A stretch of DNA of 64,000 bases from positions 12,888,320 through 12,952,319 of the forward strand of contig JAGTTD010000007.1 of NCBI GenBank assembly GCA_018398585.1. The letters run 5' to 3'. The notes under the pieces are model-generated. The model was not told the DNA's origin. It made no database searches and saw nothing but the letters and a program-made list of their open reading frames with translations. The stretch comes from Simmondsia chinensis. Taxonomy: Eukaryota > Streptophyta > Magnoliopsida > Caryophyllales > Simmondsiaceae. Positions 49,257 to 60,810 of this stretch are shown here, piece by piece (position 1 is the stretch's first letter; each line of letters opens with the position of its first letter). The position numbers and the translations under genes are program-made.

Positions 49257-49331
49257 GTGGGCTAGCTACATCCAACTATTCCACTTCACCATAAAACACA
49301 GGTCAGGCGAGTTGAACAAAGTTGCAGATGC

Positions 49332-50100
49332 ATGAGTAGACGAACCTTAATCTTGGCACAAAGCAGAACCGTGGTGACAGGTTTCGACCATATGGCTGAT
49401 CCGTACAAGGATGACCCCACTTTCAATAATATTTGGCGTGAAGCACACGAAGTGATCAACCCTGATTACTCCATTCACGGCGGCTTCCTATTTAGAGGCG
49501 ATCAACTTTGTGTCCCTCATTCGAGTTGGCAGCTCAAGATTATCAAAGAGAAGCACAACGCGGGGCACATAAGGCGAGATAAGACGCTCAAGCTCATTTC
49601 CGCCAACTATTATTGGCCATCACTTCGCCGTTAAGTAGAGACGTTTGTCCAACGCTGCTGCCCTTGTTAGATTTCAAAGGGTGGCATCACCAATGCGAGG
49701 CTATATTTACCGTTACCCATTGCAAGCCAGCCATGTGCAGATGTCAGTATGGATTTCGTCTTGGGCTTGCTGAAACCCACCGGAGGTATTGATTCAATCT
49801 TTGTCGTGGTTGATATTTTTCAAAGATGGCACTCTTTATTGGATGTAAACAAGCTGCAAACGCCATCCATGTCGCCGGGCTGTACTTCAAAAAGGTTTAC
49901 AAGCTTCACGGTTTACCCTTAAGGATTGTGTCCAATAGAGATGTACGATTTGTGAATCATTTCTGGAGGACCTTGTGGAAGATGGCCAATACATCCTTAG
50001 CATTCAGTACCATCCATCACCCACTAGACCAATGGCCAAACCGAGGTCATCAATCGATCGCTTGGAAACCTTCTCCATTGCCTTATAGCTAAACACGCCA
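49332..50100 (+). pseudogene. Gypsy 2 integrase
   Basis: A zinc-binding HHCC region (HSSWQLKIIKEKHNAGHIRR, then QRCCPC after a stop at 49632-49634) and a core with VSMDFVLGLLKPTGG (first Asp, ~49750), VSNRDVRFVNHFW (second Asp, ~49930) and, after a frameshift, NGQTEVINRSLGNLL (Glu, ~50035). All three catalytic residues are present in the DNA, but in different frames. Confidence 0.87.
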
Positions 50101-50635
50101 AGGGATGGGAATCCAAGCTCCACCAGGGGAAGTTTGCTTAAAACAGTTCAATCAATCGCACCACCGGCTTTGCTCCATTCCATATTTTTTACGGTTTCAC
50201 TCCTCGAGCTCCGATGGACTTGGCACTAGTTCTTGATTTAGCTGGACCCCATGGGAAGGCGAAAGACTTCATCAACTCCCTCAAGGATGTACATGAACAA
50301 ACACGGGCTCGGTTGTTAGAAGCTACCGTCAATTACAAGCTTGACTCCGACAAGAAGAAGAGGTGGGTTCAATTTCAAGTTGGTGATAAAGTGTGGACTG
50401 TGCTAACTCGAGAAATGTTTCCCGCCTAGGAATACAACAAGCTCACCACATATAATATTGGTCCTTTGACGGTTCTAGAACGAATCAACGGCAATGCTTA
50501 CCACCTTCTGCTCCCGCCAGGTATGAGGACTTCTGATGTTTTCAACATCAAACATCTCACTCCGTACTTTGGCGAGAATGACACTGCAGCACCCCAAGTG
50601 AATTCGAGGGAAAATTCTCCTCAACCCAAGGAGGA
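50101..50635 (+). pseudogene. Gypsy 2 integrase C terminus
   Basis: HEQTRARLLEATVNYKLDSD and FQVGDKVWTVLTREMFP (to 50429), then a stop, then GPLTVLERINGNAYHLLLPP and DVFNIKHLTPYFGE (50466-50580). This is the usual GPY/F-type end of gypsy integrases. No chromodomain follows; the frame runs into the polypurine tract AAGGAGGA and the 3' LTR. Confidence 0.85.
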
Positions 50636-51129
50636 TGATGCAGTAGGGCTAGCATTAGTAGGAGGAACGGAACATGACTTGGCGTCATTGGGTGTAAGGG
50701 ACAACTTGGTGGCACCGGGTTGAAGTATAGCATGGCGGTACCGCCAAGCCAGCATGTCGATTCGGCCAACGCATAAATCTTGGAAGATCTTGGCCGTTTC
50801 AACCTTCACGGTAATCAAGGGGTAGTTTTGGTTAGATTTCAAGCTTAGTCGATTTTATCGATTTATGTGATTTTATTTCCGATCTAGCTCAGATTTGTTT
50901 TTTGAATTTAAATTGTACTCTCTTCCACTATATAAAGGAAGACTTAGGACTTAGTTTAATTAGTTTTCCAATTCAACTTCTCAAATTGTTTTTTTTTTTT
51001 CCTCATTTCTCAACCTGTGAGAATTCGAGTCTTAACACTTCTTTGTAATTTTGTTATTTCATAATAAAAGTTAAAGGGAAGGCCGTTGAACCTTCCTGTA
51101 GCCCATATTTCCTATGACGCACTGCAGCA
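50636..51129 (+). repeat. Gypsy 2 3' LTR
   Basis: 494 bp, TGATGCAGTAGGG to CACTGCAGCA. Clearly diverged from the 5' LTR, so the insertion is not recent. TATA box at 50929-50936. Followed by CATAG. Confidence 0.92.
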
Positions 51130-51134
51130 CATAG

Positions 51135-52326
51135 CATGTGGCGTTAATGAACCAAGCATTCAATGAACTATTCATGCTCAAAATTGACTAAAATGTGTCT
51201 GTGTTCAATTTTGGGGATGCATAGCTTATTAAACTATGTCTGAGCATGCTTGATAAGCTTAACATGTTCAGTTTGAATAAGGGGATGCTTGTATGTTCGC
51301 AAAAGTTAGATAAGGGCTCGTCAATGGCTCGATAAGGCCTTTGTTAAGAGATTGTTGACTTCTCATTAATAGTCAGAATTAGCTTGAACATAATTTAATA
51401 ACAACTCAATATTAATTATAACTTCCTCAATAGCAAGCTCAACTTGGCTCTATAACAAGCTCAACTCGATCTTAATATGCTCATGAGCCAAGTATTGAAT
51501 TTATTAATATATTCTTGAACTGTGTTTGAGCAAAGTTGGAGAAGTTTGATAAAAGCTCAGCTCCAAGTTGAGATCGATAAGCCTTGTTGAGCTCATCGAG
51601 TTCTACCTTTGCGTGCAATCGATCACACTATATCATGATTGATCACTCTTTCTCTCACAAAATATTAAATCCCTCATCAGCAAACATATCTAAAAGAAAC
51701 CTACTATTTCTTTCTTATTTTTATTATTTCTTACCTCTTCAAATTTTTCTTACCCACTTCATAAGGCGTAATGGCTCATAAGCATGTCAAAATTAGTGTG
51801 TCAATTTTACAGGATGTTGGGTCATCAGATCCTCCCTCTTGAATGCTGGAAGCGTGGATCATGTATGGAACCATGCATTGTCCTCTAATGTACCGTTGAT
51901 TTTAAAACAGCGGCACAACAACAATGTATGGGCTTGGTGTACCATGCCGTGTCCAGATGACATTTTTGGCTTTCTTGTCCACCCCTTGATGCAATAACAT
52001 GCCCTGCTACAGTTTAAAAAAAATTTACTAGTCCCTTAGTAGAGTGGACATCCCAATTTTGATTATTGTCAAATTTGGGGATATTAATTCCTGTATTATC
52101 GTCTCCCTCATATATCAACTTGTTGACTTGGCTGATCATTATTTTCCAGAGATACCTATTTGGTGACCAACTCAAGAGATGCCCCACATCAACATTATTA
52201 ATGACATGGATGGTAGGAATGCCCTTCCCAACACCTTCGAGGATACACAGAAGGCGTTCCCTCAACTGCATATGTGGGAACTCATGGAGAAAGTACATCA
52301 TGTAGCTAAAACAGTGGCCTCGCGGT
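51135..52326. other. Non-repeat spacer, with one unknown minus-strand frame
   Basis: About 1.2 kb between gypsy 2 and copia C with no recognised element ends. AT-rich in the left half, with repeated gagcttgataagctt-like words. A minus-strand frame at 52014-52301 is described separately. Confidence 0.4.
52014..52301 (-). other. Unknown 95-codon frame, possible host exon fragment
   Basis: Opens MMYFLHEFPHMQLRERLL and includes IPTIHVINNVDVGHLLSWSP and NRYLWKIMISQVNKLIYEG, ending GLVNFF. The balanced amino acid use and lack of retroelement motifs make it look more like a captured or relict exon than a chance frame. I do not recognise the protein. It stops just short of copia C, which may have cut it. 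Confidence 0.3.
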
Positions 52327-53390
52327 TGTTAAGATAAACAACGAAAACCACAACCGCAGCGAAAAGACAGTGAAATGTTTTACAATAATTTCAGATGAAA
52401 CCGCAATATAATTTGCAGTAAAATACTACAGGAGAATAACTGAAAAATGCAGAAAATATACTGGAAAATAGCAGGAAAATATTTGAATGAATTTTTGAGT
52501 TAAATTTAGTAAATTACTGCAGTAAATATTTGTGAAATGTTGCTGTAAATATTTAGTAAAAACAGTCAGCAAAAAACAGCAAACCGAATGTGAGCTGCAA
52601 TAACGGAACAGCAAAAAACAGCGATAAAATACAGCGAAAATCAACGAGAAATATTTAAACACAGCAACAAATTATACAGAAAGTAGAGGAGGTAATTATA
52701 ACACTAAAAATACTGTGCCGTGGTGAGAACCACTGTCCTAAAAGACGATTTCGCCGCTGCTTTGGTGCAAATAGTGGTATCGGCGGCCGTCTTCCAAGAT
52801 TAACACTCTCCGGCTTTTAACGTGCACTCGTTAATCGTCAGGTAGTAGAGCCCAAGAACTTTGCCCAAGTTATTTTTAGGGAGAGAAGGATCGAAGATGA
52901 GAGGAGTGAAGAATGTTGTTGATGAGTGATGATGCACTATGTGAAGGGTTGTATTTATATTGAAGATTATGAGAAATCTGCAGCAAATGCTAATGTTCAA
53001 GTGCAGTAATGGGGATCTAACAGCTAATTGTAGTGTTAATGTGGTTTAATTGGCCATGAATTTGTAACAGCTCTTGATACTTAACAGTCAAAAATAGGTT
53101 GTGAAAGTAATAGATTTTTTCCGTAAAATAAATATACCCGATGAGAAAAAGCTCACCCACACCCTTGCCCAAGCACGGCATAGCGGGCGGGCGGCGCACG
53201 TGCATGTGGTTCCCACCATTCCTTCATCCATGGCTTAATTCAAATAAGTTGATGAATTATACCCTTATAAACCCAACCAATCCTCCTTAAATTGTCTATG
53301 TGGGATAGAAGACCTTTTATTATTACATTCCCATTGTGGGATGTAACTTTCCCACAATATTTAAGTTTAGCTTGTATCATTTTTCCAACA
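52327..53390 (-). repeat. Copia C 3' LTR (left)
   Basis: 1064 bp. Contains ~176 bp (about 53010-53190) that the other LTR lacks. Minus-strand TATA box TATAAATA at 52952-52959. Followed inward by atcccccac, the complement of a polypurine tract. Confidence 0.88.
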
Positions 53391-54060
53391 ATCCCCCACA
53401 AAGGATACAAGCGAGAGAGAAACATAGGAATAGACTAGGTAAAGGAAGTTCAGTTTTTCAGTGCCGATGTCTTGCAACATGAATCGTCACCTAGTGTAAC
53501 CTAAGTTTAGGACCAACATCTTGCCAGGTGACTTTCGTCTTGAACCTCACAAGGGGTTGTATAGTCTTCCACTTGAACACATACCAAACTCCAGATCTCA
53601 GCAACTCTTGCGATTTGGCGCATTCTATTGGCCATGCGCTCGTCCTGAATATTCATATGCGCTCTAGAAGGCAAGTCTTAAATCCTTCATAGGGAGCAGC
53701 CAAACTCCCACACCTATATAGGTGGATCCCATCAAGTGTGTGTTACCACACACCACCAAACATATGGATATGGGTCCATTAAGAGCTAAAGCTCAACCTC
53801 ACCCCTTGGTAACATACAGATAGTGTCCATCAAGTGCAAGCTTTGCTTACACCACCAAACATATGGCTAGGACCCGTCTCCGCACTGACACACCATAGGG
53901 AGGGACAATATAAAACACAGTGCATTTCTCGAATGAAACTATGACTTCTCACATTGAACCTGTTAAGACCAGGTTAGATACATCACAGTTTATTCATGTA
54001 TAGACTTTAGTCCCATCCCCCTCAATGTTTCTACAATTATTTTACGACAAAGGCCTTTTA
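53391..54060 (-). other. Copia C polypurine tract and 3' untranslated region
   Basis: About 670 bp between RNase H and the left LTR, with GTGGGGGAT as the polypurine tract. A tandem-like pair cacaccaccaaacatatgg at ~53749 and ~53850 lies here. No coding. Confidence 0.55.
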
Positions 54061-54522
54061 TCAACGGATCGTAAGATTCTTTTCAGACTTTATATAGTCC
54101 AGTGACATCACTAGTAGATCTTTCACGATCTTATGCCTGAGACGAATGTGTCTCCTCTTACCATTACAAACCTTGTTCTTAGCCACAGTAATTGCAGCTT
54201 GATTGTCACGGTGAAGTGACACTAATGGAGCTGGAAGCCCCCACAATGACACGTCTCCCAATAGACTTATTAACCACTCGGCTTCATGACCTGCCAACTC
54301 AAGAGCAATAAACTCAGATTCCATGGTAGACATAGCAGTACAAGATTGCTTAGATGATTTCCAAGATATAGCACCTCCAGCTAGTGTGAATACATACCCA
54401 CTACTGGAGTTAATTTCGTCATTATCAGACACCCAATTGGAGTCACAATATCCCTCTAAAACAGCGGGAAACTTTCTGAAGTGAAATCCCCAATCCACAG
54501 TTCCTTTCAAACATTTAAGCAA
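54061..54522 (-). pseudogene. Copia C RNase H
   Basis: 153 codons, open: [56 protein letters not shown] and [13 protein letters not shown], then [13 protein letters not shown]. The Asp, Glu and Asp residues of the family are present. The following C-terminal part is cut by a stop. Confidence 0.9.
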
Positions 54523-54577
54523 TCTTTTTAACGCGTTCTAATGCTCTTGATTAGGATTATGTATGTATCTACTGAGT

Positions 54578-55606
54578 CTACTTACGGCATATGCAATTGT
54601 TAGGTCCAGTAAAGTTCATCAGAAACATGACACTAACAATTATTTTGGCATACTCATATTGGCACATAGCAGCACCTTTATGTTTAGTTAGATGTATGCT
54701 GGAATCATAAGGTGTTCTTACAGGATCAGTGTTAACCATGTTAAACTTTCTAAGTATCTTCTCAACATAATGAGACTGGTTTAGGCTTATGCCTTTAGGA
54801 GTTCTCACAATTTTAACTTCTAGAATCACGTCCGCCTCACCCATATCTTTTATATCAAATTTAGAGCATAGAAAGTTTATCATTTCACTAACAATATTCA
54901 AGTTTGTGCCAAAAATCAGCATATCATCAACATATAGACAAACTATTACACATCCATCTGAATCAGATTTAGAATACACACAAGAACCCCCATTGTTTAC
55001 AAGGAAATTATTAGCTACCAGCGTGCTGTTAAATTTCTCATGCCATTGTTTAGGTGCCTATTTGAGACCGTATAAAGATTTTACAAGTTTACAAACTTTC
55101 TTTTCATTACCAGGAACAACAAAACCTTCGGGTTGTTCCATGTAAATCTCTTCATCTAGGTCACCATTAAGAAATGTTGTTTTAATATCCATTTGATGCA
55201 CCACTAAACCATGAATAGATGCAAGGGAGATCAAGGTTCTACTCGTAGCTATTTTAACGACAGGTGAATAAGTGTCGAAATAGTCTAGCCCCTTTTTCTG
55301 GGTGTAACCCTTGACCACTAACCTTGCCTTAAACTTGTCTATTGTCCCATCAGCCTTCATTTTCTTTCTAAAGACTCACTTACAACCTATTAGTTTACAA
55401 CCTTTAGGAAGGTCTACCAATTCCCATGTCCGATTACTTAGAATTGATTCTAGTTCGCTATTAATAGCTTCTTTCCAAAAGGTAGAATCAACTGATCTTA
55501 GAGCCTCATCATAGATTTTAGGGTCTTCCTCTAACATATAGACACTTGCAATTTCTTTATTTATGAAGTCATCTTGATAGGAAAGTGGTAACAAAATTAG
55601 GTCCAA
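54578..55606 (-). pseudogene. Copia C reverse transcriptase
   Basis: Three pieces in one phase. 55606-55376: DPKIYDEALRSVDSTFWKEA and SNRTWELVDLPKGCK. 55360-55058: FKARLVVKGYTQKKGLDYFD, VVHQMDIKTTFLNGDLDEEI and KLVKSLYGLK. 54979-54578: VCLYVDDMLIFGT (YVDD active site, ~54940), then FDIKDMGEADVILEVKIVRT. Single stops separate the pieces. Confidence 0.92.
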
Positions 55607-55619
55607 AGTTGGTTTCGTT

Positions 55620-56440
55620 CCTAGCTCTTTTACTCCTTCGAATTTCAGGAGTGTCTATATCGTTAGTATTATCATGATTAGCAGTTATATTATGAGAAGG
55701 CAAACTAATAGGTTATGCATCATTAGATTTTAAGGGAAATATATGTTCAAAGAATTCAGCATCTCTAGATTCCATAATACTACCACATGCATATGAATTA
55801 TTAGATCCTTTGATCAAAACATGATAAGCAGTACTATGATGAGTATACCCAATAAAAATAGAATCAGCAGTCTTAAGTCCAATTTTCCTTTATTTAAAGT
55901 TGGGTAATCCAACCTTGGCTAGACACCCCCACACTTTTAGGTATTTTAGATTAGGCGCATAACCTTTCCACATTTCGTATGGGGTTTTATCTAGTTTTTT
56001 TATGAAGAACTCTATTAAGTACATGACAAGTAGATAATATCGCTTCCCCCCACATGTTGTCAGGTAGTCCAGAACTAATAAGCATAGCATTCATCATACT
56101 TTTTTAAAGTTCTATTTTTTCCTCTCTGCAACACTGTTAGATTGCGGACAGTAGGGAGGGCTTCGCTCATGTATTATCCCATTTTCCTCACAGAATCTTT
56201 CTAGAGAGGTTGGATTATATTCCCCTCCTCTATCAGACCTAACTCTTTTTATTTTTCTTCCTAACTGATTTTCTACTTCAGCTTTGTATTTCAAAAACAT
56301 TTCTTCTGCTTCCTCTTTAGTACTTAGGAGCTATACATCGAGCATCTAGAGTAATCGTCTACAAAGGTCATGTAGTATCTTTTTCCACCTCTACTCATTT
56401 GGCTTTTAAAGTCTCCTAAATCATTGTGAACTGGCTCAAG
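55620..56440 (-). pseudogene. Copia C integrase
   Basis: Core pieces: KRVRSDRGGEYNPTSLERFC and HERSPPYCPQSNSVAERKK (56300-56112), with the second Asp and the Glu position, then TPYEMWKGYAPNLKYLKVWG and CLAKVGLPNFK (to 55890). The stretch around 56330-56460 that should hold the first Asp is out of frame. Confidence 0.85.
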
Positions 56441-56465
56441 AAGATATGATTGTCTCTTAATGGAC

Positions 56466-57161
56466 TTAATGGGCTTTTTTTGTATATTTAGCTTCTACGC
56501 ATACTTCACATTTGCTAAAGTTAGTATAACTGAATTTAGGAATTATGTTCATCTTCTTAAGTCGTTTAATTGACTCAACATTTATGTGTCCTAAACGAGC
56601 ATGCCATAATTCAAAAGATTCGACAATATAAGTAGAAGAGGTACTAGCATTGTTATTCATGCAAACAGGATCAAGGACAAAAAGACCACCATTACAAAAA
56701 CCCTTGCCCACAAATTCTCCATTCTTAGTTAGGACTAATTTGTCTAGGTCAAAGGATAATTTCAACCCAGCTTTGATTAACAGACTACCCGAAATAAAAT
56801 TTCTACGCATATCAAATACATGCAGCATGTTTGTTAAAGTAAGAAACTTTCCGTAAGTGAGTTTTAAAGAAATCTTCCCTTGTCCGATGATAGGTGCTGC
56901 TGCAAAATTGCCCATGTAGACTACCTCTCCATCGGTCACTTTTTGGTACTCCTGGAACATGTTTTTGTTCGTGCAGATATGCCTGATAGCCCCAGTATCC
57001 GCTATCCACTCAGTCATGTTATTAAGCAAGTTCACCTTTGAAACAATAGCTACAATATTCTCTGTCTCTACAAGGTGGGTTTTGTGCTTCGGGCCCTTAG
57101 GTTGTTCTTTTTGCTCCTGCAAGCATTGGCCATATGTCCACATTTTCTGCAGTGAAAGCAA
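56466..57161 (-). pseudogene. Copia C protease and pre-integrase
   Basis: Protease WIADTGAIRHICTNKNMFQE (D-T-G present), then a GAG-pre-integrase domain, ELWHARLGHINVESIKRLKK with CEVCVEAKYTKKAH. The 231-codon frame is open. It overlaps the end of the gag frame in another phase; gag and pol were probably one frame before decay. Confidence 0.9.
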
Positions 57162-57922
57162 TGTCCAAGAAACCTGTTGTTTGACTTTTGAATTTTTCCA
57201 CTAGGTTTGAAGTTTGAATGATGCTTTTTTTTCCTTTGTTCTTAAACCTGTCATATGCACTTGGCCTTACCTCTATGATATTAGCTTTTGAAAAATCCGA
57301 ATATGAGTGCCCCCTGTCCTTAAGCCTATTTTCTTCTTCGATTTTCAAGTGGTTAACTAACTCCTCTAATGTTAGGTCCTTCTTTTTATGCATAAGCAAA
57401 ATTCTATAATCCTTCCAAGAAGGTGAAAGTTTTTCGATTAAAACATGGGCCTGAGTTATATCGCAAATTTTAAGGCCTTCTGACAAGAGAGTAATTATTA
57501 CGTTTTCATATTCATGGACTTGGTCAATTATTGGTTTATTGTCCACGAATTTGAAATCTGGCCACTTAGTAACTGCATATTTTCTAGTCCCTGCATCGTC
57601 ACCCCCATATTTTTTTTTGTAGGGAATCCCAAATCTCTTTTGATGAGTCGAATTTTACATAAATGTCGAAGAGCCCATCACTCATATAATGCAGTAAATT
57701 TTTCCTACAGGTTCGGTCGTCTATGGTGAACTTTTCTTCATAAACTTTTTTCTTGTTTTCATCTTCAGGTGCTTTTTTATCAAAAAGCATGTAATCAATA
57801 CACAATTGCTGTAGGAAAAATAATTTTTTTTGGGACCACCTTTTATAGTTCTTCCCACCAAGGGGCTCAACCTTAGATATGTCGAGAAGAGGTAATTTGG
57901 TTGCCATGTTTAAACATAACAA
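57097..57922 (-). pseudogene. Copia C gag
   Basis: Starts at MATKLPLLDISKVEPLGGKN (the ATG 15 nt inside the first), with WSQKKLFFLQQLCIDYMLFD and WDSLQKKIWG. After a shift it continues IIDQVHEYENVIITLLSEGL, LIEKLSPSWKDYRILLMHKK and LEELVNHLKIEEENRLKD. The zinc knuckle near 57130 reads CFHCRKCGHMANAC in a further frame. Two shifts break it. Confidence 0.9.
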
Positions 57923-57946
57923 CGTGAAATAAATCGTCTTTTAGAA

Positions 57947-58834
57947 TGTTAAGATAAACGACGAAAACCGAACAACTGCAGCAAAAATACAGTGAAATGT
58001 TTTACAATAATTTCAGCTGAAACCGCAATATAATTTGCAGTAAAGTACTGCAGGAAAATAATCGAAAAATGCAAAAAATATACTGGAAAATAGCAAGAAA
58101 ATATTTTATTGAACTTTTTAGTTAACTTCAGTAAAATACTGTTGTAAATATCGGTGAAATGTTGTTGTAAATATTCAGTAAAAATAGTAAGCAAAGAATA
58201 ATAAACAGAATATGAACTGTAGTAATGGAACAGCAAAACAACAGCGATAAAATACAGCAAAAATCAGCGAAAAATATTTAAGCACAGCAACAAATTATAC
58301 AGAAAGTAGAGGAGGCAATTATAACACTGAAAATATCGTGCCATGGCGAGAACCACTATCCTAAAAGACGATTTCGCCACTACTTTGGTGCAAACAATGG
58401 TATCGGTGGTCGTCCTCCAGGATTAACACGGTCTGGTTGTTAACGTGCACTCGTTAATTTTCGGGTAGGAGAGTCCAAGAAGTTTGCTCAAGTTATTTTC
58501 AGGGAGAGATGGATCGAAGATGAGAGGAGTGAAGAATGTTGTTGATGAGTGATGATGCACTACGTGAAGGGTTGTAGTTATATTGAAGATTATGAGACAT
58601 CTGCAGCAAATGCTAACGTTCAAGTGCAGCAATGCGTGGCGTGCGCGCTTGTCGTTCCCACCATTCCTTCATCCATGGCTTAACTCAAATAGGTTGAAGA
58701 AATATGCCCTTATGAATCCAACCAATCCTCCTTAAATTGTCTATTGGGATAGAGGACCTTTTATTATTGCATTCTCAATGTGGGATGTAACTTTTCCACA
58801 ATATTTAAGTTTAGCTTGTATCATTTTTCCAACA
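57947..58834 (-). repeat. Copia C 5' LTR (right)
   Basis: 888 bp, lacking the ~176 bp present in the left LTR. Its TATA region is altered (gttgtagttatatt where the left has gttgtatttatatt). Confidence 0.88.
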
Positions 58835-59039
58835 GCAGCTAGAAGTAGGAGCGAATCTCCTACTGCTAGCTAAGGGTGAGAGGACTAACGTTGGCATTAT
58901 ATACATTTGTTTATTCATGGTGATCCAGTAGATACTAAAAAAAGCAAATCTCCATTTAGAGTTGATGTAATTCACGTGGCTGATCACGAGGAGGCTTCCT
59001 GACAGTGTGGGTATATGTTCATCACAACAAAGCCAAAGT
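58835..59039. other. Short spacer
   Basis: Two hundred bases between copia C and gypsy 3 with no recognised feature, apart from a small imperfect hairpin, tagaagtaggagcg against cgaatctcctactgcta (58842-58870). Confidence 0.4.
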
Positions 59040-59044
59040 TTTTG
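59040..59044 (+). repeat. Target site duplication of gypsy 3, left copy
   Basis: TTTTG, repeated at 62268-62272. Confidence 0.88.
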
Positions 59045-59619
59045 TGATGCAGCAGCCATCCCGATACTGGTGGATAAATATCAGCCGAAAGGTAATGTCA
59101 TGGCAGGAGGTTTGGGTGGGTAGGATAGATGGGTTGATGTTGCCTCGCGTCCGTGATTGGTGGATTGCTTGGTAGGATACATGGTTGGCAACCATGATGA
59201 TACACGGCAGAAGATAGATTGGCAGCAAGTATGGGCTGGTGGCATGAGGATTGGCGGCATGGCTGGGATGCGGTGAACATTTAACATGGTGAAGATAGAG
59301 TTTGGGTTTTAGTAGAATTAGTCTATATTTTTCATATTTAAATCTTTAGTGTTATATTTATCTTTAGGCCTTTATATTTATCTTTTAGAATTTTATTTTA
59401 GTTCAAATAGCTCCTCTATAAATACAAGAGGAATTAGGTTTTTTTTAGCATTCAATTGTTTTAGATTTATTTATGAGTTCTTTAGCTCTTTATTCTCAAG
59501 GGCAAGAATTAGAATTGAATTCCATGTTTCCTCTTTGTTTTAATTAGTTATTAATAAAATTGAAGGGAAGGCTGTTGAATCATTCTCGTTCCCCAAAATC
59601 TCATTTACATGCTGCATCA
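59045..59619 (+). repeat. Gypsy 3 5' LTR
   Basis: 575 bp, ending GCTGCATCA just before the primer site. TATAAATA at 59417-59424; AATAAA at 59553-59558. Confidence 0.92.
59417..59424 (+). promoter_or_regulatory. TATA box of gypsy 3 LTR
   Basis: TATAAATA followed by caagaggaattagg; the same at 62066-62073 in the 3' LTR. Confidence 0.7.
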
Positions 59620-59634
59620 GTTGGTATCAGAGCT
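59620..59634 (+). other. Gypsy 3 primer binding site
   Basis: GTTGGTATCAGAGCT directly after the 5' LTR, complementary to initiator tRNA-Met. Confidence 0.92.
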
Positions 59635-59649
59635 CAGAATGACTTCTGA

Positions 59650-60143
59650 GATGGCCCGTGGGTGACTAAGATACGCCGCCATCCAAAACATTTATGATCG
59701 TGACCATTAATGGCATACCGAAATGAGATTAGAGGACTTGGAAGCGAAATTCTGGCGATTCAGGAGTTGCTTGATTCAACTGGGGGCGAATCCCAACTTG
59801 GAACTGCGAACCCATCCCCAACGCCCCATTAACACGGGGTGTTAAAGAAGAGGAGACAAACGAGACCCAGAATCTTGTATTGGATGCTGATCTACCGGAT
59901 CCTAAGCCGAGGCAACATCGGCCCATTACCAGCAACGCCAATGTTTATGAACGGAGGTGGAGATCCGATTTCAGGATTAAGAACCCGAAGCTTAAAGAAA
60001 AAGGGGGCATAGTTGTGGAAGAAACTCAGGACGAGCTAGCGTCACTTGGCGAAGTGGAGATAGTGGGTGATGAGGGTCCCTTGCTATTAGTCAGGCGAGT
60101 TGGCTTCACGCCTGAGGAAGTAGAAAAAGATGAATGGCTTTGA
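59650..60143 (+). pseudogene. Gypsy 3 gag remnant
   Basis: ATG at 59650 gives MARG then a stop. Later, 59880-60143 is open with HRPITSNANVYERRWRSDFR and IKNPKLKEKGGIVVEETQDE, charged and without a zinc knuckle. Much of the capsid appears deleted compared with gypsy 2. Confidence 0.6.
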
Positions 60144-60164
60144 CACTACATATTCTAGACAACT

Positions 60165-60810
60165 TGTACAATTGGCAAGAGAGTACGCTGCCTTGTCATC
60201 GATTCCGGAAGTTGTGAAAAATCCATCTCCGAAGAAGCCATCCAGAAGCCAGGGTTGAAGACGGAGGAGCATCTGAATTCTTTCAAGATGTCTTGGCTCG
60301 AGAGAGGAGACTAGGTAACCGTGTCTAAACATTGCTAGGTGCATTTTTCAATTGCAGTGAAGTATAAAGATGGCGTGTGGTGTGACGTAATGACCATGGA
60401 TGCTTTCCACTTGTAGGTGGGGCGCCCGTGGCAATACGATAGAGGCACCATCCATGACGGACGACGTAACACATATAGCTTCATCTTTGAGGGAACGAGG
60501 ATCATCTTGTTGCCCAAGAAGGTTGAGGTGCCATGTGTGTCAAAGACCGAGAACCCAAAGCCGAAAGAGAGAGCCATGTCCACCAACGAAGTTGGCGAGT
60601 AAGAGTTGGCGTCTACACCTGTAGGCATTATCAGGGAAGGACCTATCTTTGATGAGGCAACACATCTTGATTTGTCTTCTCCACCGATATTTGATGAGCC
60701 CATCCATGATGAAGAGGAGGTAGCAACTAAAGTAGAGAGTTTATCAAAGGAGGTGTGTCCTGATGGGTTGGCGTATTGCTTACCGCAAATAAGGGAAGAA
60801 CAAGGCTGAC
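60165..60810 (+). pseudogene. Gypsy 3 protease and linker
   Basis: VRCLVIDSGSCEKSISEEAI (~60183, intact D-S-G), KTEEHLNSFKMSWLERGD, VWCDVMTMDAFHL, then RPWQYDRGTIHDGRRNTYSF (60417-60480). A frame at 60606-60809 follows, rich in acidic residues. A few stops interrupt it. Compared with gypsy 2, the catalytic motif is better preserved here. Confidence 0.75.

Larger units (their letters stand above)
45729..51129 (+). mobile_element. Gypsy 2: complete Ty3/gypsy element, coding decayed
   Basis: 5401 bp with LTRs of 502 and 494 bp, a tRNA-Met primer site, gag, protease, RT, RNase H and integrase in gypsy order, a polypurine tract and a 5 bp target duplication CATAG. The LTRs begin TGRTGCAG and end GCA(T/G)CA. 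The coding part has several stops and shifts, so it cannot act alone, but the clean duplication shows a simple insertion without later loss of the ends. Confidence 0.95.
52327..58834 (-). mobile_element. Copia C: full-length Ty1/copia element, coding decayed
   Basis: 6508 bp with LTRs at both ends (1064 and 888 bp), each TGTTAAGATAAAC to TTTCCAACA. Internal domains on the minus strand run gag, protease, integrase, RT, RNase H, the copia order. Flanking 5-mers GCGGT and GCAGC agree at only three positions, so no clear target duplication is present. I could not confirm a tRNA-Met primer site next to the 5' LTR. Confidence 0.92.
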
